From assembly GCA_016293915.1 (NCBI GenBank), contig JAEDCY010000030.1, positions 1 through 32,018 on the forward strand: a stretch of 32,018 nucleotides of DNA. The letters are read 5' to 3'. How positions within the stretch are numbered: the first letter of the stretch is position 1; every line of letters begins with the position of its first letter. Source of the stretch: Treponema sp. GTDB lineage: Bacteria > Spirochaetota > Spirochaetia > Treponematales > Treponemataceae. Made by a program: the position numbers and the translations under genes. The notes beneath the pieces were generated by a model. The model made no database searches. It saw only the letters and a program-made list of their open reading frames with translations, and was not told the origin of the DNA. Positions 1 to 7,487 of the stretch are shown here, piece after piece.

Positions 1-45
1 TTAAAATGCGCGGTGAATGGGTAGAATAATTTAGGCTAGAATTGA

Positions 46-168
46 CGGATACTTTTCAATCATAATCACACTTACTCTCTTGAAGATTTAATGCAAATGA
101 AGCCAGAAAACTTTTCATGGCAAGTTAACATATGCTTAGAACATTGGGGAAAATCAGTTAGACATTAA
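46..168 (+). other. possible 3' remnant of a lost gene
   Basis: Reading codons from 46 gives about 40 sense codons ending in a TAA at 166-168, with a plausible protein-like composition (LEDLMQMKPENFSWQ, then CLEHWGKSVRH). Upstream in the same frame there are stops at 22 and 37, and no good start codon or ribosome binding site exists. It could be the tail of a degraded gene, or chance. I see nothing else in 1-205 except the ribosome binding site of the next gene. Confidence 0.2.
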
Positions 169-205
169 ATATGTTATATCACTTATTGTTCAAGGAGGTA
201 TTGAT

Positions 206-550
206 ATGTACGTTGGTGCTATTGGAAGTATTGATAGTGTAAGTGCCGGAGGAATAGATCCTTATCTTATGTCTCGTTATGCTACTTTAAATAAACAATT
301 AAAGTTGAAACGACTTAGAGAAGAAGAAAATATTGATCCATTAGATACAGTTTGTATTCCTAGAATTGAATCTTATGAAACAACGTTAACCGTTGAAAAA
401 TTACGTGAAATCTATGCAAATCCTATATCAAAAAGTATTCCTATCAAAATTGCTTACACAATTCTGCAAAGACTATGTAATGAAACTTTACGAATATCTC
501 AAAATACAGATTACATTAAACAATTTGCTTTTAGGATGTATGATAATTAA
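206..550 (+). CDS. hypothetical protein, 114 aa
   Basis: I do not recognise this protein. The start is well supported: ATG at 206 follows a near-perfect Shine-Dalgarno AAGGAGG (192-198) at 7 bases. The product is soluble, with no signal peptide or membrane segment. It has a charged helical patch near residues 30-42 (KQLKLKRLREEE) and a C-terminal half rich in Ile, Tyr and Arg. It converges on the minus-strand gene at 555, with only four bases between the stops and no obvious terminator. It lies in a low-GC stretch with other small orphan genes, so an accessory or phage-derived origin is plausible but not shown. Confidence 0.6.
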   Translation: MYVGAIGSIDSVSAGGIDPYLMSRYATLNKQLKLKRLREEENIDPLDTVCIPRIESYETTLTVEKLREIYANPISKSIPIKIAYTILQRLCNETLRISQNTDYIKQFAFRMYDN

Positions 551-554
551 GAAA

Positions 555-932
555 TTATATAATACCTAGATTTAATTTATAATGATAATCTGTATCAAAA
601 TCTGTAAGTTTTTTTTGCAGACAGAAAAACTTACAGATTTTATTTAATTCATTCTTTCTAAGACCACCATGTAGAATTGTAAATCTTCCTGTGTCTTTAT
701 GGTAAACGACTCTTCCACGAGGAATATAAAAGTATTCTGAACGCAAAAGTTTTGGGAGTTTTTGTAATTCACCATTGGCTTCAAGTTTATCCCAGAAATC
801 TACATGATCAATAAGACCTGTTATACAATCTCCATAAGGCAATCCTTTTTCAACTTCCACAGGTGCGGCAAAGATAACTTCGTCATAGTAAAACCACCAG
901 ATTCCAACACTTGGTGTTTTGCAATTTTACAT
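555..932 (-). pseudogene. small conserved-type protein with a stop at codon 2
   Basis: The expected gene begins at ATG 932-930, overlapping the region after the upstream stop (TGA 936-934), with AAGGAG at 948-943 as ribosome binding site. Its second codon is TAA (929-927). After that stop the same frame is open for 123 codons and reads like a real protein from its first residues: NCKTPSVGIWWFYYDEVIF, then APVEVEKGLPYGDCITG, and later PRGRVVYHKDTGRFTILHGG. From memory this resembles a family of about 115 aa whose members start just before the xPSVGIxW segment. The function is unknown. One base change (TAA to AAA, CAA or GAA) would restore a normal N-terminus. The only in-frame start I see further in is GTG at 860, which would remove the conserved beginning. 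It may be a nonsense mutant, a sequence error, or a gene using a non-standard start. Confidence 0.6.
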
Positions 933-933
933 T

Positions 934-1254
934 TCAGTTTAACTCCTTATATATTCTGTGCCAGTTATTCATCAAACTTCGGATATTGTCTTTCCCTACA
1001 CTGGTAGAACTCTGGATATCATAAGCTGGAATATCAAGATTGTGCTCCTGACAATATTTTACAACATATTTTGCACAGTCATAACCTGATTTTTCTTCTC
1101 CCAGGTCATGGTCAAAACATATAATATCCGGAAGTCCATTTTCATTAATGTAATTACAGAAATCTTCATAGTTCTTTACCCAGCTGATATCATAATCTCC
1201 AACAATATAATCAGCAGGGGTTCTAAAATCATCAAGCCATAAAACTTTCTTCAT
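934..1254 (-). CDS. cREC-type (cyclic-phosphate processing) receiver-like protein
   Basis: This 106-residue protein is a free-standing receiver-fold domain. The acidic pair sits in VLWLDDFRTP (D8, D9). The second acidic site is CFDHDLG (D48, D50). The C-terminal IQSSTSVGKDNI occupies the place where the family usually has an HSxNPVG-like motif. These features match the cREC family, described computationally as a receiver-like domain linked to RNA end processing and biological conflict, rather than a classical phosphorylated response regulator. It starts 2 bases after the exonuclease stop, and its own stop is followed at once by the next start codon, so the three genes form one operon. The family assignment is from memory; the substrate is unknown. 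Confidence 0.65.
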   Translation of the reverse strand: MKKVLWLDDFRTPADYIVGDYDISWVKNYEDFCNYINENGLPDIICFDHDLGEEKSGYDCAKYVVKYCQEHNLDIPAYDIQSSTSVGKDNIRSLMNNWHRIYKELN

Positions 1255-1256
1255 AA

Positions 1257-1838
1257 TTAGAAAGACCTTAATTCAAATTTACAGGATTTTAGCAATTCTT
1301 CTATAGAATTAACTCCCCATTTGTCTGCAGCAAACTTAATAATTTGACCGCAAGTTCTAGAATCCTCTAAGGCATCATGAGCAAGATATTCAATTTTAAA
1401 ATATTCACCTAAAGCTGTTAAGCGATGTGATTCTAAATCTGGCCATGTTTTTTTCGCAACAATAAGAGAATCAAAATATTCTAACTTAGGAACTTCCATC
1501 CCAAAATATTCACAACAATTTTTGATAACTGGCATATCAAACATATTTCCATTATGAGCTACAAGAGGAATATCTGGAGTTTTATTGATAAATGGCATTA
1601 CGATTGTATCCCAGACTTCTGGAAAATAAGGTTTGTCACGAACATCATCATAAGAAATATGATGAATAGTTTCGGTCCATTCTGGAATGAAATACATCTT
1701 AGCGGGATGAATTAATGAATATACAGAGTCTGTTTCTTTTCCGTCAATTAAACGAACAAGTCCAACTGAACATGCGCTATTTTTGTAATAATTTGCTGTT
1801 TCGAAATCAATTGCGATGTAATCTAATTTATTATTCAT
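1257..1838 (-). CDS. DEDDh 3'-5' exonuclease, DnaQ/epsilon-like
   Basis: At 193 residues this is a single exonuclease domain with the DEDDh catalytic set visible: D11 and E13 in AIDFETAN, D101 in AHNGNMFD, and H154 and D159 in AHDALEDS. Proteins of this type remove nucleotides from 3' ends of DNA (or, in some relatives, RNA) with two metal ions. It lacks polymerase, BRCT or helicase domains, so it is a small free-standing exonuclease, not a full DnaQ subunit with a polymerase-binding tail. It is the first gene of an operon with the cREC protein and a small unknown protein. The start ATG at 1838 has no Shine-Dalgarno sequence, but a TATAAT lies 11 bases upstream. Confidence 0.8.
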   Translation of the reverse strand: MNNKLDYIAIDFETANYYKNSACSVGLVRLIDGKETDSVYSLIHPAKMYFIPEWTETIHHISYDDVRDKPYFPEVWDTIVMPFINKTPDIPLVAHNGNMFDMPVIKNCCEYFGMEVPKLEYFDSLIVAKKTWPDLESHRLTALGEYFKIEYLAHDALEDSRTCGQIIKFAADKWGVNSIEELLKSCKFELRSF

Positions 1839-1849
1839 GCTTTAATAAT

Positions 1850-1878
1850 ATTATATATGTTCTATCAAATTATGATAG
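1850..1878 (-). promoter_or_regulatory. probable promoter of the exonuclease operon
   Basis: A perfect -10 TATAAT (1855-1850) sits 11 bases before the ATG at 1838. A weak -35 candidate lies 17 bases further up (1878-1873, reading CTATCA). If the -10 is used, the leader would be about 5 bases, too short for a ribosome binding site. Confidence 0.4.
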
Positions 1879-2025
1879 AGTTATTTTATAATAAGATAAA
1901 GATGATGTTTTTTTTCTTTATTGCCGTTCGGTTAAGATTTCAGTATATTAAAACTGTAAAGCCTTCCGTGCAGAAAACCACTTCCAACGAACAAATTGCA
2001 TTTATTAGTATGCACGTGATTATTA

Positions 2026-2052
2026 GATTGCCGTGTCGAGCACGGCAATGAC
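2026..2052. repeat. 27-base palindromic repeat (family E), copy 1
   Basis: ATTGCCGTG (2027-2035) and CACGGCAAT (2041-2049) form a perfect 9-bp stem around a 5-base loop, flanked by G and GAC. The same 27-base frame with different, compensated stem bases recurs at 30289-30315. It is the only feature I see in the 301-base gap 1839-2139, apart from the exonuclease promoter and the ribosome binding site of the next gene. Confidence 0.7.
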
Positions 2053-2139
2053 ACTTTATTATCTTCGTTTTTTCTTTACCATAATTCAGGCCGGGGGTTG
2101 GACAGGTGCTGAAAAACTATTTACTCATGAGGGAAAGGT

Positions 2140-2988
2140 ATGGAAAAATCTCAAAACAATCTCAAGTTATTTGAAAACAAAAAGATTCGCTATGTCTGGA
2201 ATGCCGAGGAAGAAGAATGGTATTTTTCAGTTGTGGACATTGTCGAAGTTCTGACGGAAAGTCAGAATCCAAGACGTTATTGGAGCGATTTAAAAATCAA
2301 ACTAACGAAAGAAGGTAGCGAACTGTACGATAAAATCGTACAGTTGAAGTTGATTGCCCCTGATGGAAAATTAAGGGAAACAGACGTCCTTTCAACTAAA
2401 AATGTTCTTCGTTTAATTCAATCAATTCCATCTCCTAAAGCAGAACCATTCAAGATGTGGCTTGCTGAAGTTGGTAATGAAGTTTTGAATGAATCAGTGG
2501 ATCCGGAGCTTTCAATAGACAGGGCAATTCAGAATTACAGGAAGCTTGGTTATAGTGAAGGCTGGATTAATCAGAGAATAAAGGCTATAGAAGTTCGAAA
2601 GGCTCTGACTGACGAGTGGGATAAGTCTGGTGTAAAAAAAGGCAAAGAGTATGCTCTTCTTACAGATTTAATGTATAAGACCTGGGCGGGAATGTCTTCA
2701 AAAGATTACAAAGAATTTAAAGGCCTCAAGAAAGAAAACTTACGCGACAATATGACAAATATAGAACTCATTCTGAATATGCTTGCAGAGGCTTCTGCTA
2801 CGGAGATTTCTCAGAATGAAAATCCATCAAGTTTGACAGAGAGTGCACAAATAGCGGTATCTGGTGCAGAGGTAGCTCTTGATGCACGGAAATCCCTTGA
2901 AAAACGTGGCGGTAAAACGATTTCTTCACAAAATGCAAAGGAAATCGGAACTAAAGAATCTTTGATTGAAAGAGAGAAAGAGTTTTAA
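2140..2988 (+). CDS. Bro-N (BRO family / antirepressor-like) protein
   Basis: The N-terminal 110 residues have the Bro-N pattern: a charged strand (NKKIRYVWNAEEEEWYFS), then VVDIVEVLTESQNPRRYWSDLK, then LRETDVLSTKNVLRLIQSIPSPKAEPFKMWLAEVG. Bro-N domains are DNA-binding and common in phage antirepressors and in bacterial stand-alone proteins of about 280 residues like this one. Residues 120-230 form the usual helical C-terminal region (GYSEGWINQRIKAIEVRKAL; GLKKENLRDNMTNIELILNM). The tail is rich in Ser, Lys and Glu. ATG 2140 follows the purine-rich GAGGGAAAGG at 2128-2137. No other phage gene is adjacent. Its natural target and whether it regulates neighbouring genes cannot be told from sequence. 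Confidence 0.75.
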   Translation: MEKSQNNLKLFENKKIRYVWNAEEEEWYFSVVDIVEVLTESQNPRRYWSDLKIKLTKEGSELYDKIVQLKLIAPDGKLRETDVLSTKNVLRLIQSIPSPKAEPFKMWLAEVGNEVLNESVDPELSIDRAIQNYRKLGYSEGWINQRIKAIEVRKALTDEWDKSGVKKGKEYALLTDLMYKTWAGMSSKDYKEFKGLKKENLRDNMTNIELILNMLAEASATEISQNENPSSLTESAQIAVSGAEVALDARKSLEKRGGKTISSQNAKEIGTKESLIEREKEF

Positions 2989-3304
2989 TTATCCGGAGTC
3001 GCAAAAATTTAAGCCTCCGAAAGATTCGAAGACTTGAGTGATGCGGCTGAAAAAGACAGCGAACAGGATGTCTAAGACACCTCTCGGCGATTTTTGTTTT
3101 AATATAACAGATGATGAGATTTCTTTCCATTTCTATCCGTGTGCAATTCGACACGGTTAAAAATGAAGCAGGCGTGACGTTTTTTTCATAAAGCAGATTT
3201 TAAACGTAGAGAATTCGATACGTTTAAACGGATACTGGTGGTTTCGATACACTTCGCTATGCGAAGTACTCAACCGCCGGAGTTTTTCTTCCGATAATCA
3301 AAAT
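2989..3304. other. gene-free gap with two hairpins and a repeat
   Basis: This stretch holds no convincing gene. A short open run near 3021-3077 reads ASERFEDLSDAAEKDSEQDV then stop, which looks like the tail of a degraded gene. Two perfect inverted repeats follow: CCGTGT/ACACGG (3137-3142, 3151-3156) and TTTAAACGTA/TACGTTTAAA (3199-3208, 3219-3228). Both have AATTCGA across the loop edge. They could be operators or terminators. A family D repeat occupies 3235-3280 and ends 24 bases before the next start codon. Confidence 0.45.
3235..3280. repeat. family D palindromic repeat, copy 1
   Basis: The element reads GGTGGTTTCGATAC, a variable hairpin centre (ACTTCGCTATGCGAAGT), then ACTCAACCGCC. It matches copies at 5373, 5431, 12564, 20149, 20204 and 28925 in one or other orientation. 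Confidence 0.8.
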
Positions 3305-4165
3305 ATGGCACAGAAAAAAAAATCATCTAAGAAGAAAAATACTACTTTGTTTACAGCGGCTTGTGTTTTGTTGGGGCTGCTGGTTATTTTAATTATTTTT
3401 CTGGTAAAAAAAGACCAGATTTTTACTAATCTTAAAGAAACTGCCTTTTTTGACCGTGTATTTGGTTCAACTCCAACTGCCATTGAGCAGCATGAGCCGG
3501 CTGAACCTAAGAAAACAGAAACTATTCCTCTGAAAAATGATGAGGTTACTATAAAGATTGAAGCTGAAGAAGCGCCAGAAGCAAAGTACAGCGAACCAGA
3601 GGTTGAGATTGAAGCTTCTAAACCTGCTGAGATTGCAAAGCCTGCAGAAAGTGTTAAACCTAAAGAAGAAGTAAAAGAAAGTCCTAAAAAAACTGAAGAG
3701 AAAAAGCCGGAAGAGCCTAAAAAAGAAGCTGCTAAGCCTGCAAATACCGAGCTTCAGCTTTGCTTTGTAAATATTGATGGTTATGGTTCTGTTGTACGCC
3801 AGATTGTAAAACGTAAGGTTTCTAAGAGTGATTCTCCGCTTACTGCTTCTATAAATCTTCTTTTGAAGGGGCCGGATACAACTGTTTCTGCTGAGCGTAA
3901 TCTTATGAGCCTTATTCCTGAGGGAACTAAACTGCTTAGTGCTAAGGTTTCTGGCGGTGTTGCATATCTGAACTTTAACGAAGCTTTTGAAATCAATACC
4001 TACGGTGTAGAGGGGTATATTCATCAGCTCGAGCAGATTGTCTTTACTGCCACTGCTTTCTCGACAGTAAACAGTGTACAGTTTTTAATTGAAGGTGAAA
4101 AACGAGACTACCTGGGAAGTGAAGGGGTTTTGATTGCATCCCCACTTTCGAGAAGCTCGTTTTAG
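3305..4165 (+). CDS. membrane-anchored GerMN-domain protein
   Basis: This 286-residue protein has a lysine-rich start, one membrane segment (about residues 14-36, TAACVLLGLLVILIIFLV), and a long Lys/Glu/Pro-rich linker (about 60-145). A C-terminal GerMN domain follows (about 148-275). The GerMN signs are the LTASINLLLKGP and LIPEGTKLLSAKVSGGVAYLNFNEAF segments and the terminal VQFLIEGE. In Bacillus GerM is a sporulation and germination lipoprotein; the domain also occurs widely in non-sporulating bacteria as an extracytoplasmic module of uncertain role. The inferred topology is a short cytoplasmic tail, with the linker and domain in the periplasm. ATG 3305 has no clear Shine-Dalgarno sequence, and a family D repeat lies just upstream. 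It converges with the exported-protein gene at 4304. Confidence 0.8.
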   Translation: MAQKKKSSKKKNTTLFTAACVLLGLLVILIIFLVKKDQIFTNLKETAFFDRVFGSTPTAIEQHEPAEPKKTETIPLKNDEVTIKIEAEEAPEAKYSEPEVEIEASKPAEIAKPAESVKPKEEVKESPKKTEEKKPEEPKKEAAKPANTELQLCFVNIDGYGSVVRQIVKRKVSKSDSPLTASINLLLKGPDTTVSAERNLMSLIPEGTKLLSAKVSGGVAYLNFNEAFEINTYGVEGYIHQLEQIVFTATAFSTVNSVQFLIEGEKRDYLGSEGVLIASPLSRSSF

Positions 4166-4167
4166 GG

Positions 4168-4305
4168 ATGCTGAAACAAGTTCAGTATGACAGAAGTTTC
4201 CGTCACCCCGAACTTAGGGAGCGACGGCTGAAAGTCGGCAAAATGCTCCAGTGGAGCATTTTGAGCGAGTCTCCGAGCGGCTGTGCTGTGAAGGGGCCGG
4301 GGTCT
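4168..4305. repeat. bipartite palindromic repeat A + B between convergent genes
   Basis: Family A occupies 4168-4191 (ATGCTGAAACAAGTTCAGTATGAC) only two bases after the GerMN stop. The long family B hairpin follows at 4202-4305. It runs from GTCACCCCGAACTTAGGGAG through AAAATGCTCCAGTGGAGCATTTT to AAGGGGCCGGGGTCT. Terminal bases ACCCC and GGGGT pair, and the central hairpin pairs perfectly. The last two bases touch the stop codon of the minus-strand gene. Confidence 0.85.
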
Positions 4306-5356
4306 ATTTGTATGACTTCACAATCTTATCAAAATAAGACGGATTTTTGAGATAGGCTGTCTGATATGTTGAAATCGAAAAATAATCAAAGCCGCCGTCT
4401 TTATTTCTTGTTAAAATCTTTATGATATTTACAGTTGTGTTGCTTTCCGGGAAGTAAGATGTACTTACCAGCTTGTAACTGTCTTTTGCCTGTGTATAAG
4501 TAATTTCGCAATTCTGAAAGTCTGTATATGAACCTTCTGTGCTTTCGAGCAGCTTTCTCTGAACATACAAATCATTTAAGGTTTTATTTTCAGAAACCTT
4601 TGGAAGGACAGACATTGTTATAAGAGAGTCATTCCCAAGTGTCCAGAAGTTTTCCATTTTTTGTTCCCAGCTTTCGTCCAGAGTTACAGAACGGTTTTCG
4701 AATTTACAAACCAGTGGTTTAGCTGTTTTTTTTGTTTCTTTTTGAACATCTGATTTTAAGGTTTTAATTCCACTGAAACCTTCAAAAGTTTTATCTTCGC
4801 TTGATTTGATAGTTCCGATTGTGATGCAGTCAAAAACCTTTTCGCCTTTATCGTTCGCAATGCTTCTGATGTTGAAAAGCGGAATGCGTGCATCGAAAGT
4901 AATAGCAACTTTACCGCCAAACTGGGCGTAATCCTGGTCTATTGTTACTTTATCTGATTCTACAGCAACCTGCGAAATACGTCGTGCAGAAAACTCATAA
5001 AGAATATCATGAAGATAGTTTACGATATCTACATCATCTGAATCAGGGATAATTGTAGAAACAATTTTCTCGCCAGTCATAGTCCATACATCTGCTTTGG
5101 GGTCTACAGTGATAAGAATTGAAATATCTTTTTTTGGAAGTTTTTCAGTTTCATTCTCTGGCGCAATATAACGAATCTGTATTGTAGAATTATCGTAACC
5201 AAGAATTCCGATATAACTTTCGCGGTTAAAAGAAGTATCGCGGTAGTAAACATATTCGCCAGCGCTATCTGGAATAAAAGAAGTAAAGCCAGGAAGTGCA
5301 AAAACAGAAGCAGTAAGTAAAATTGTTGTGATTATAGAAAGGATAGTTTTTTTCAT
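4304..5356 (-). CDS. exported protein of unknown function
   Basis: I do not recognise a family. The 350-residue product starts with a clear signal peptide, MKKTILSIITTILLTASVFA, with probable cleavage after residue 20 and no lipobox Cys. The rest is strand-rich and polar, in two parts. Residues 25-205 include runs such as VYYRDTSFNRESYIGILGYD and KVAITFDARIPLFNIRSIAN. Residues 215-350 have FENRSVTLDESWEQKMENFW and end KIVKSYK. It probably acts in the periplasm or at the outer membrane. ATG 5356 has AGGA eight bases upstream. It lies downstream of proS on the same strand, but two family D repeats separate them, so co-transcription is uncertain. Confidence 0.7.
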   Translation of the reverse strand: MKKTILSIITTILLTASVFALPGFTSFIPDSAGEYVYYRDTSFNRESYIGILGYDNSTIQIRYIAPENETEKLPKKDISILITVDPKADVWTMTGEKIVSTIIPDSDDVDIVNYLHDILYEFSARRISQVAVESDKVTIDQDYAQFGGKVAITFDARIPLFNIRSIANDKGEKVFDCITIGTIKSSEDKTFEGFSGIKTLKSDVQKETKKTAKPLVCKFENRSVTLDESWEQKMENFWTLGNDSLITMSVLPKVSENKTLNDLYVQRKLLESTEGSYTDFQNCEITYTQAKDSYKLVSTSYFPESNTTVNIIKILTRNKDGGFDYFSISTYQTAYLKNPSYFDKIVKSYK

Positions 5357-5372
5357 GATTAGAATCCTGTGT

Positions 5373-5474
5373 CCGGTGGTTTCGATACAACGCTATGCGT
5401 CACTCAACCACCGGAAAGTCTCAGATGTCTCGGTGGTTGAGTGCTTCGCGAAGTGAAGTGTATCGAAACCACCG
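5373..5474. repeat. inverted pair of family D repeats
   Basis: Copy 2 (5373-5414) starts CCGGTGGTTTCGATAC and ends ACTCAACCACCGG. Copy 3 (5431-5474) is in the opposite orientation, starts CGGTGGTTGAGTGCTTCGCG and ends TATCGAAACCACCG. Each can fold alone, and the two together can form one large cruciform between proS and the exported-protein gene. Confidence 0.85.
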
Positions 5475-5483
5475 TTACGCAAT

Positions 5484-7295
5484 CTAGGCGTTAAGTTTTT
5501 TAAGTTCTTCTCTAACGATGTCAGCTGCCTTCTTAGCAACTTCATCTGCTGGTACAAGTGTAGCCTCAGCATCTGTGCGAAGCTTCATCTCAACGTTTGG
5601 AAGATTCTTGTCGCCAACTACTATGCGGATAGGGTAGCCGATAAGCTCTGAGTCTGTGAATTTAACGCCAGGGCGTTCGTTGCGGTCGTCGAGAATAACC
5701 TCGATTCCGTCTGCCTTCAAATCCTCATAAATCTTATCAGAAACTTCCTTCATCTTGTCCTTGTACTGGATTGGGATAACTGCTACCTGATATGGAGCTA
5801 CAGTCATAGGCCAGATGATTCCCTTGTCGTCGTGGTGACCTTCAATGATGCTTGCGAGAGTTCGGTCTACACCAATACCATAACAACCCATAAGAGGTGT
5901 TACAGGCTTTCCGCTTTCGCCAAGGTAAGTTACGTTCATTGATTTTGTATATTTTGTTCCAAGCTTAAAGATATGTCCAAGCTCGTTACCTTTTTTCATG
6001 TAGAACTTTCCGCCACATTCAGGACAGAGGTCGCCTTCTTTACAAGTGCGAACATCAACTGTCATAAATGGGGTAAAGTCGCGGCCCGGTTCAACGTGCT
6101 TAATGTGATAGCCTTCTTTTCCGGCACCTGCGATACAATCGTGCATATCAATAGTAGATTTATCTGCAATAACAGGAATCTTAATTCCTACAGGGCCTAC
6201 AAAGCCGTGTGGAGCACCTGAGTACTTGAGAACGTCTTCATCACTTGCAAGTTCTGCACCACTTGCCTTCAATTCTGCAGCAAGCTTTGTTTCGTTTACA
6301 TCCAGGTCTCCGCGAATAAGTACGCAGAAGAAAGTTTCCGGAATATAAGTCTGTCCGCCTTCTGTAACAGTCTGAGCATTCTTGTAGAACTCTGTTCCTG
6401 ACAAATCAACGGCACAGTTGTAAACCTTGTAAATCAGAGCCTTAAGGAAGGTTGTTGATTTTTCACCAAAGAACTTTTCCATGTCTTCAATGCTGAATAC
6501 ATTTGGAGTTGCAACTTCTTCGATTGCAAGATCTGTTTTTTTCTGTGGTTGACCATTGCTGTCGAGCGGAGTTTCAGCCTTACATGCTGCCTTTTCTACG
6601 TTTGCTGCATAATCACAGTCAGGGCAGAGGAGAAGGGTATCATCACCAACTTCTGATTCAACCATGAACTCTTCTGAACCGGAACCTCCCATAGAACCTG
6701 TGTCGGCCTTTACAGAAATTGTAGCAAGACCCATGCGCTTAAAGATACGGCGGTAAGCTGCTGCTACATTGTCGTAAGATGCATCCAAATCTGCCTGGTC
6801 CTTATCAAAAGAATAAGCATCCATCATTGTGAACTCGCGGCCTCGCATTACACCATAACGTGGGCGGATTTCATCGCGGTATTTTGTGTTAATCTGATAG
6901 AGTGTGAAAGGAAGCTGCTTATAAGAAGAAAGACCTTCGCGAACGATGGCTGTAAAAGCTTCCTCGGCAGTTGGAGAAACTACCATGTCCTGGCCCTGGC
7001 GGTTCTGTGCAGTAAGCATTTCGCCTGCCATTTTGTCCCAGCGTCCAGATTCCTTCCAGAGGTCACCGGGTACGATTACTGTAGGTTTGATTTCGAGAAG
7101 ACCTGCGTTGTCGAGTTCTTCGCGGATAATTTTTTCAACTTTCATTAAAGAACGGAATCCGAATGGCATGTAAGCATAAAGTCCGTTTCCAAGTTTGCGA
7201 ATTAAACCAGAGCGCATCATAAGCTGATGGCTTGCAATAACTGCGTCGTTTGGAGCTTCACGCAGTGTAGAGATAATTGTTTTTGTAGCTTTCAT
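5484..7295 (-). CDS. proS: prolyl-tRNA synthetase, bacterial type with editing domain
   Basis: ProS charges tRNA-Pro with proline in the cytoplasm. The 603 residues match the bacterial class II form. The N-terminal catalytic core has GLYAYMPFGFRSLMKVEKII, VSPTAEEAFT, the motif 2 region QINTKYRDEIRPRYGVMRGR and EFTMMDAYSFD. A YbaK-like editing insertion lies at about 225-400 (FLKALIYKV, CVLIRGDLDVNETKL, GFVGPVG). The core resumes with MGCYGIGVDRTLASIIE (motif 3), and the anticodon-binding domain has VAPYQVAVIPI and DDRNERPGVKFTDSELIG. The length is normal for this type. ATG 7295 has no Shine-Dalgarno sequence; the promoter -10 box lies 8 bases before it. Repeats flank the gene on both sides. 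Confidence 0.97.
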   Translation of the reverse strand: MKATKTIISTLREAPNDAVIASHQLMMRSGLIRKLGNGLYAYMPFGFRSLMKVEKIIREELDNAGLLEIKPTVIVPGDLWKESGRWDKMAGEMLTAQNRQGQDMVVSPTAEEAFTAIVREGLSSYKQLPFTLYQINTKYRDEIRPRYGVMRGREFTMMDAYSFDKDQADLDASYDNVAAAYRRIFKRMGLATISVKADTGSMGGSGSEEFMVESEVGDDTLLLCPDCDYAANVEKAACKAETPLDSNGQPQKKTDLAIEEVATPNVFSIEDMEKFFGEKSTTFLKALIYKVYNCAVDLSGTEFYKNAQTVTEGGQTYIPETFFCVLIRGDLDVNETKLAAELKASGAELASDEDVLKYSGAPHGFVGPVGIKIPVIADKSTIDMHDCIAGAGKEGYHIKHVEPGRDFTPFMTVDVRTCKEGDLCPECGGKFYMKKGNELGHIFKLGTKYTKSMNVTYLGESGKPVTPLMGCYGIGVDRTLASIIEGHHDDKGIIWPMTVAPYQVAVIPIQYKDKMKEVSDKIYEDLKADGIEVILDDRNERPGVKFTDSELIGYPIRIVVGDKNLPNVEMKLRTDAEATLVPADEVAKKAADIVREELKKLNA

Positions 7296-7303
7296 AGCAT
7301 ACT

Positions 7304-7332
7304 ATTTTAGTGTAAATGAGGATATCGGGCAA
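7304..7332 (-). promoter_or_regulatory. proS promoter giving a near-leaderless mRNA
   Basis: TTGCCC (7332-7327), a 17-base spacer and TAAAAT (7309-7304) precede the proS ATG by only 8 bases. The predicted first transcribed base is near 7297, a leader of about 2 bases. Confidence 0.55.
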
Positions 7333-7341
7333 TAGTTCGCA

Positions 7342-7478
7342 GTCACCCCGAACTTAGGGAGCGACGGCTGAAAGCCGATACAATGCTCCAGTGGAGCATT
7401 GTAAGCGAGTCTCCGAGCGGCTGTGCCGCGAAGGGGTAGGGGTCTCATTGATAGATGCTGAAACAAGTTCAGCATGAC
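7342..7478. repeat. bipartite palindromic repeat B + A
   Basis: Long hairpin B runs from 7342 (GTCACCCCGAACTTAGGGAG) to 7445 (GGGGTCT), and its central stem is CAATGCTCCAGTGGAGCATTG. Family A follows at 7455-7478. Compared with the 4202 copy, the base pair flanking the central ATGC/GCAT changes from A-T to C-G on both sides, which keeps pairing. Confidence 0.85.
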
Positions 7479-7487
7479 GTGAGTTTT

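Noticed and set aside
3467..4024. Antisense 185-residue frame inside the GerMN gene
   Set aside because: It is a run of Phe, Arg and Leu codons produced by the Lys/Glu-rich linker on the other strand.
4168..4350. Small plus-strand gene starting MLKQVQYD
   Set aside because: The frame lies wholly in repeats A and B. Peptides of this kind are known artefacts of such repeats.
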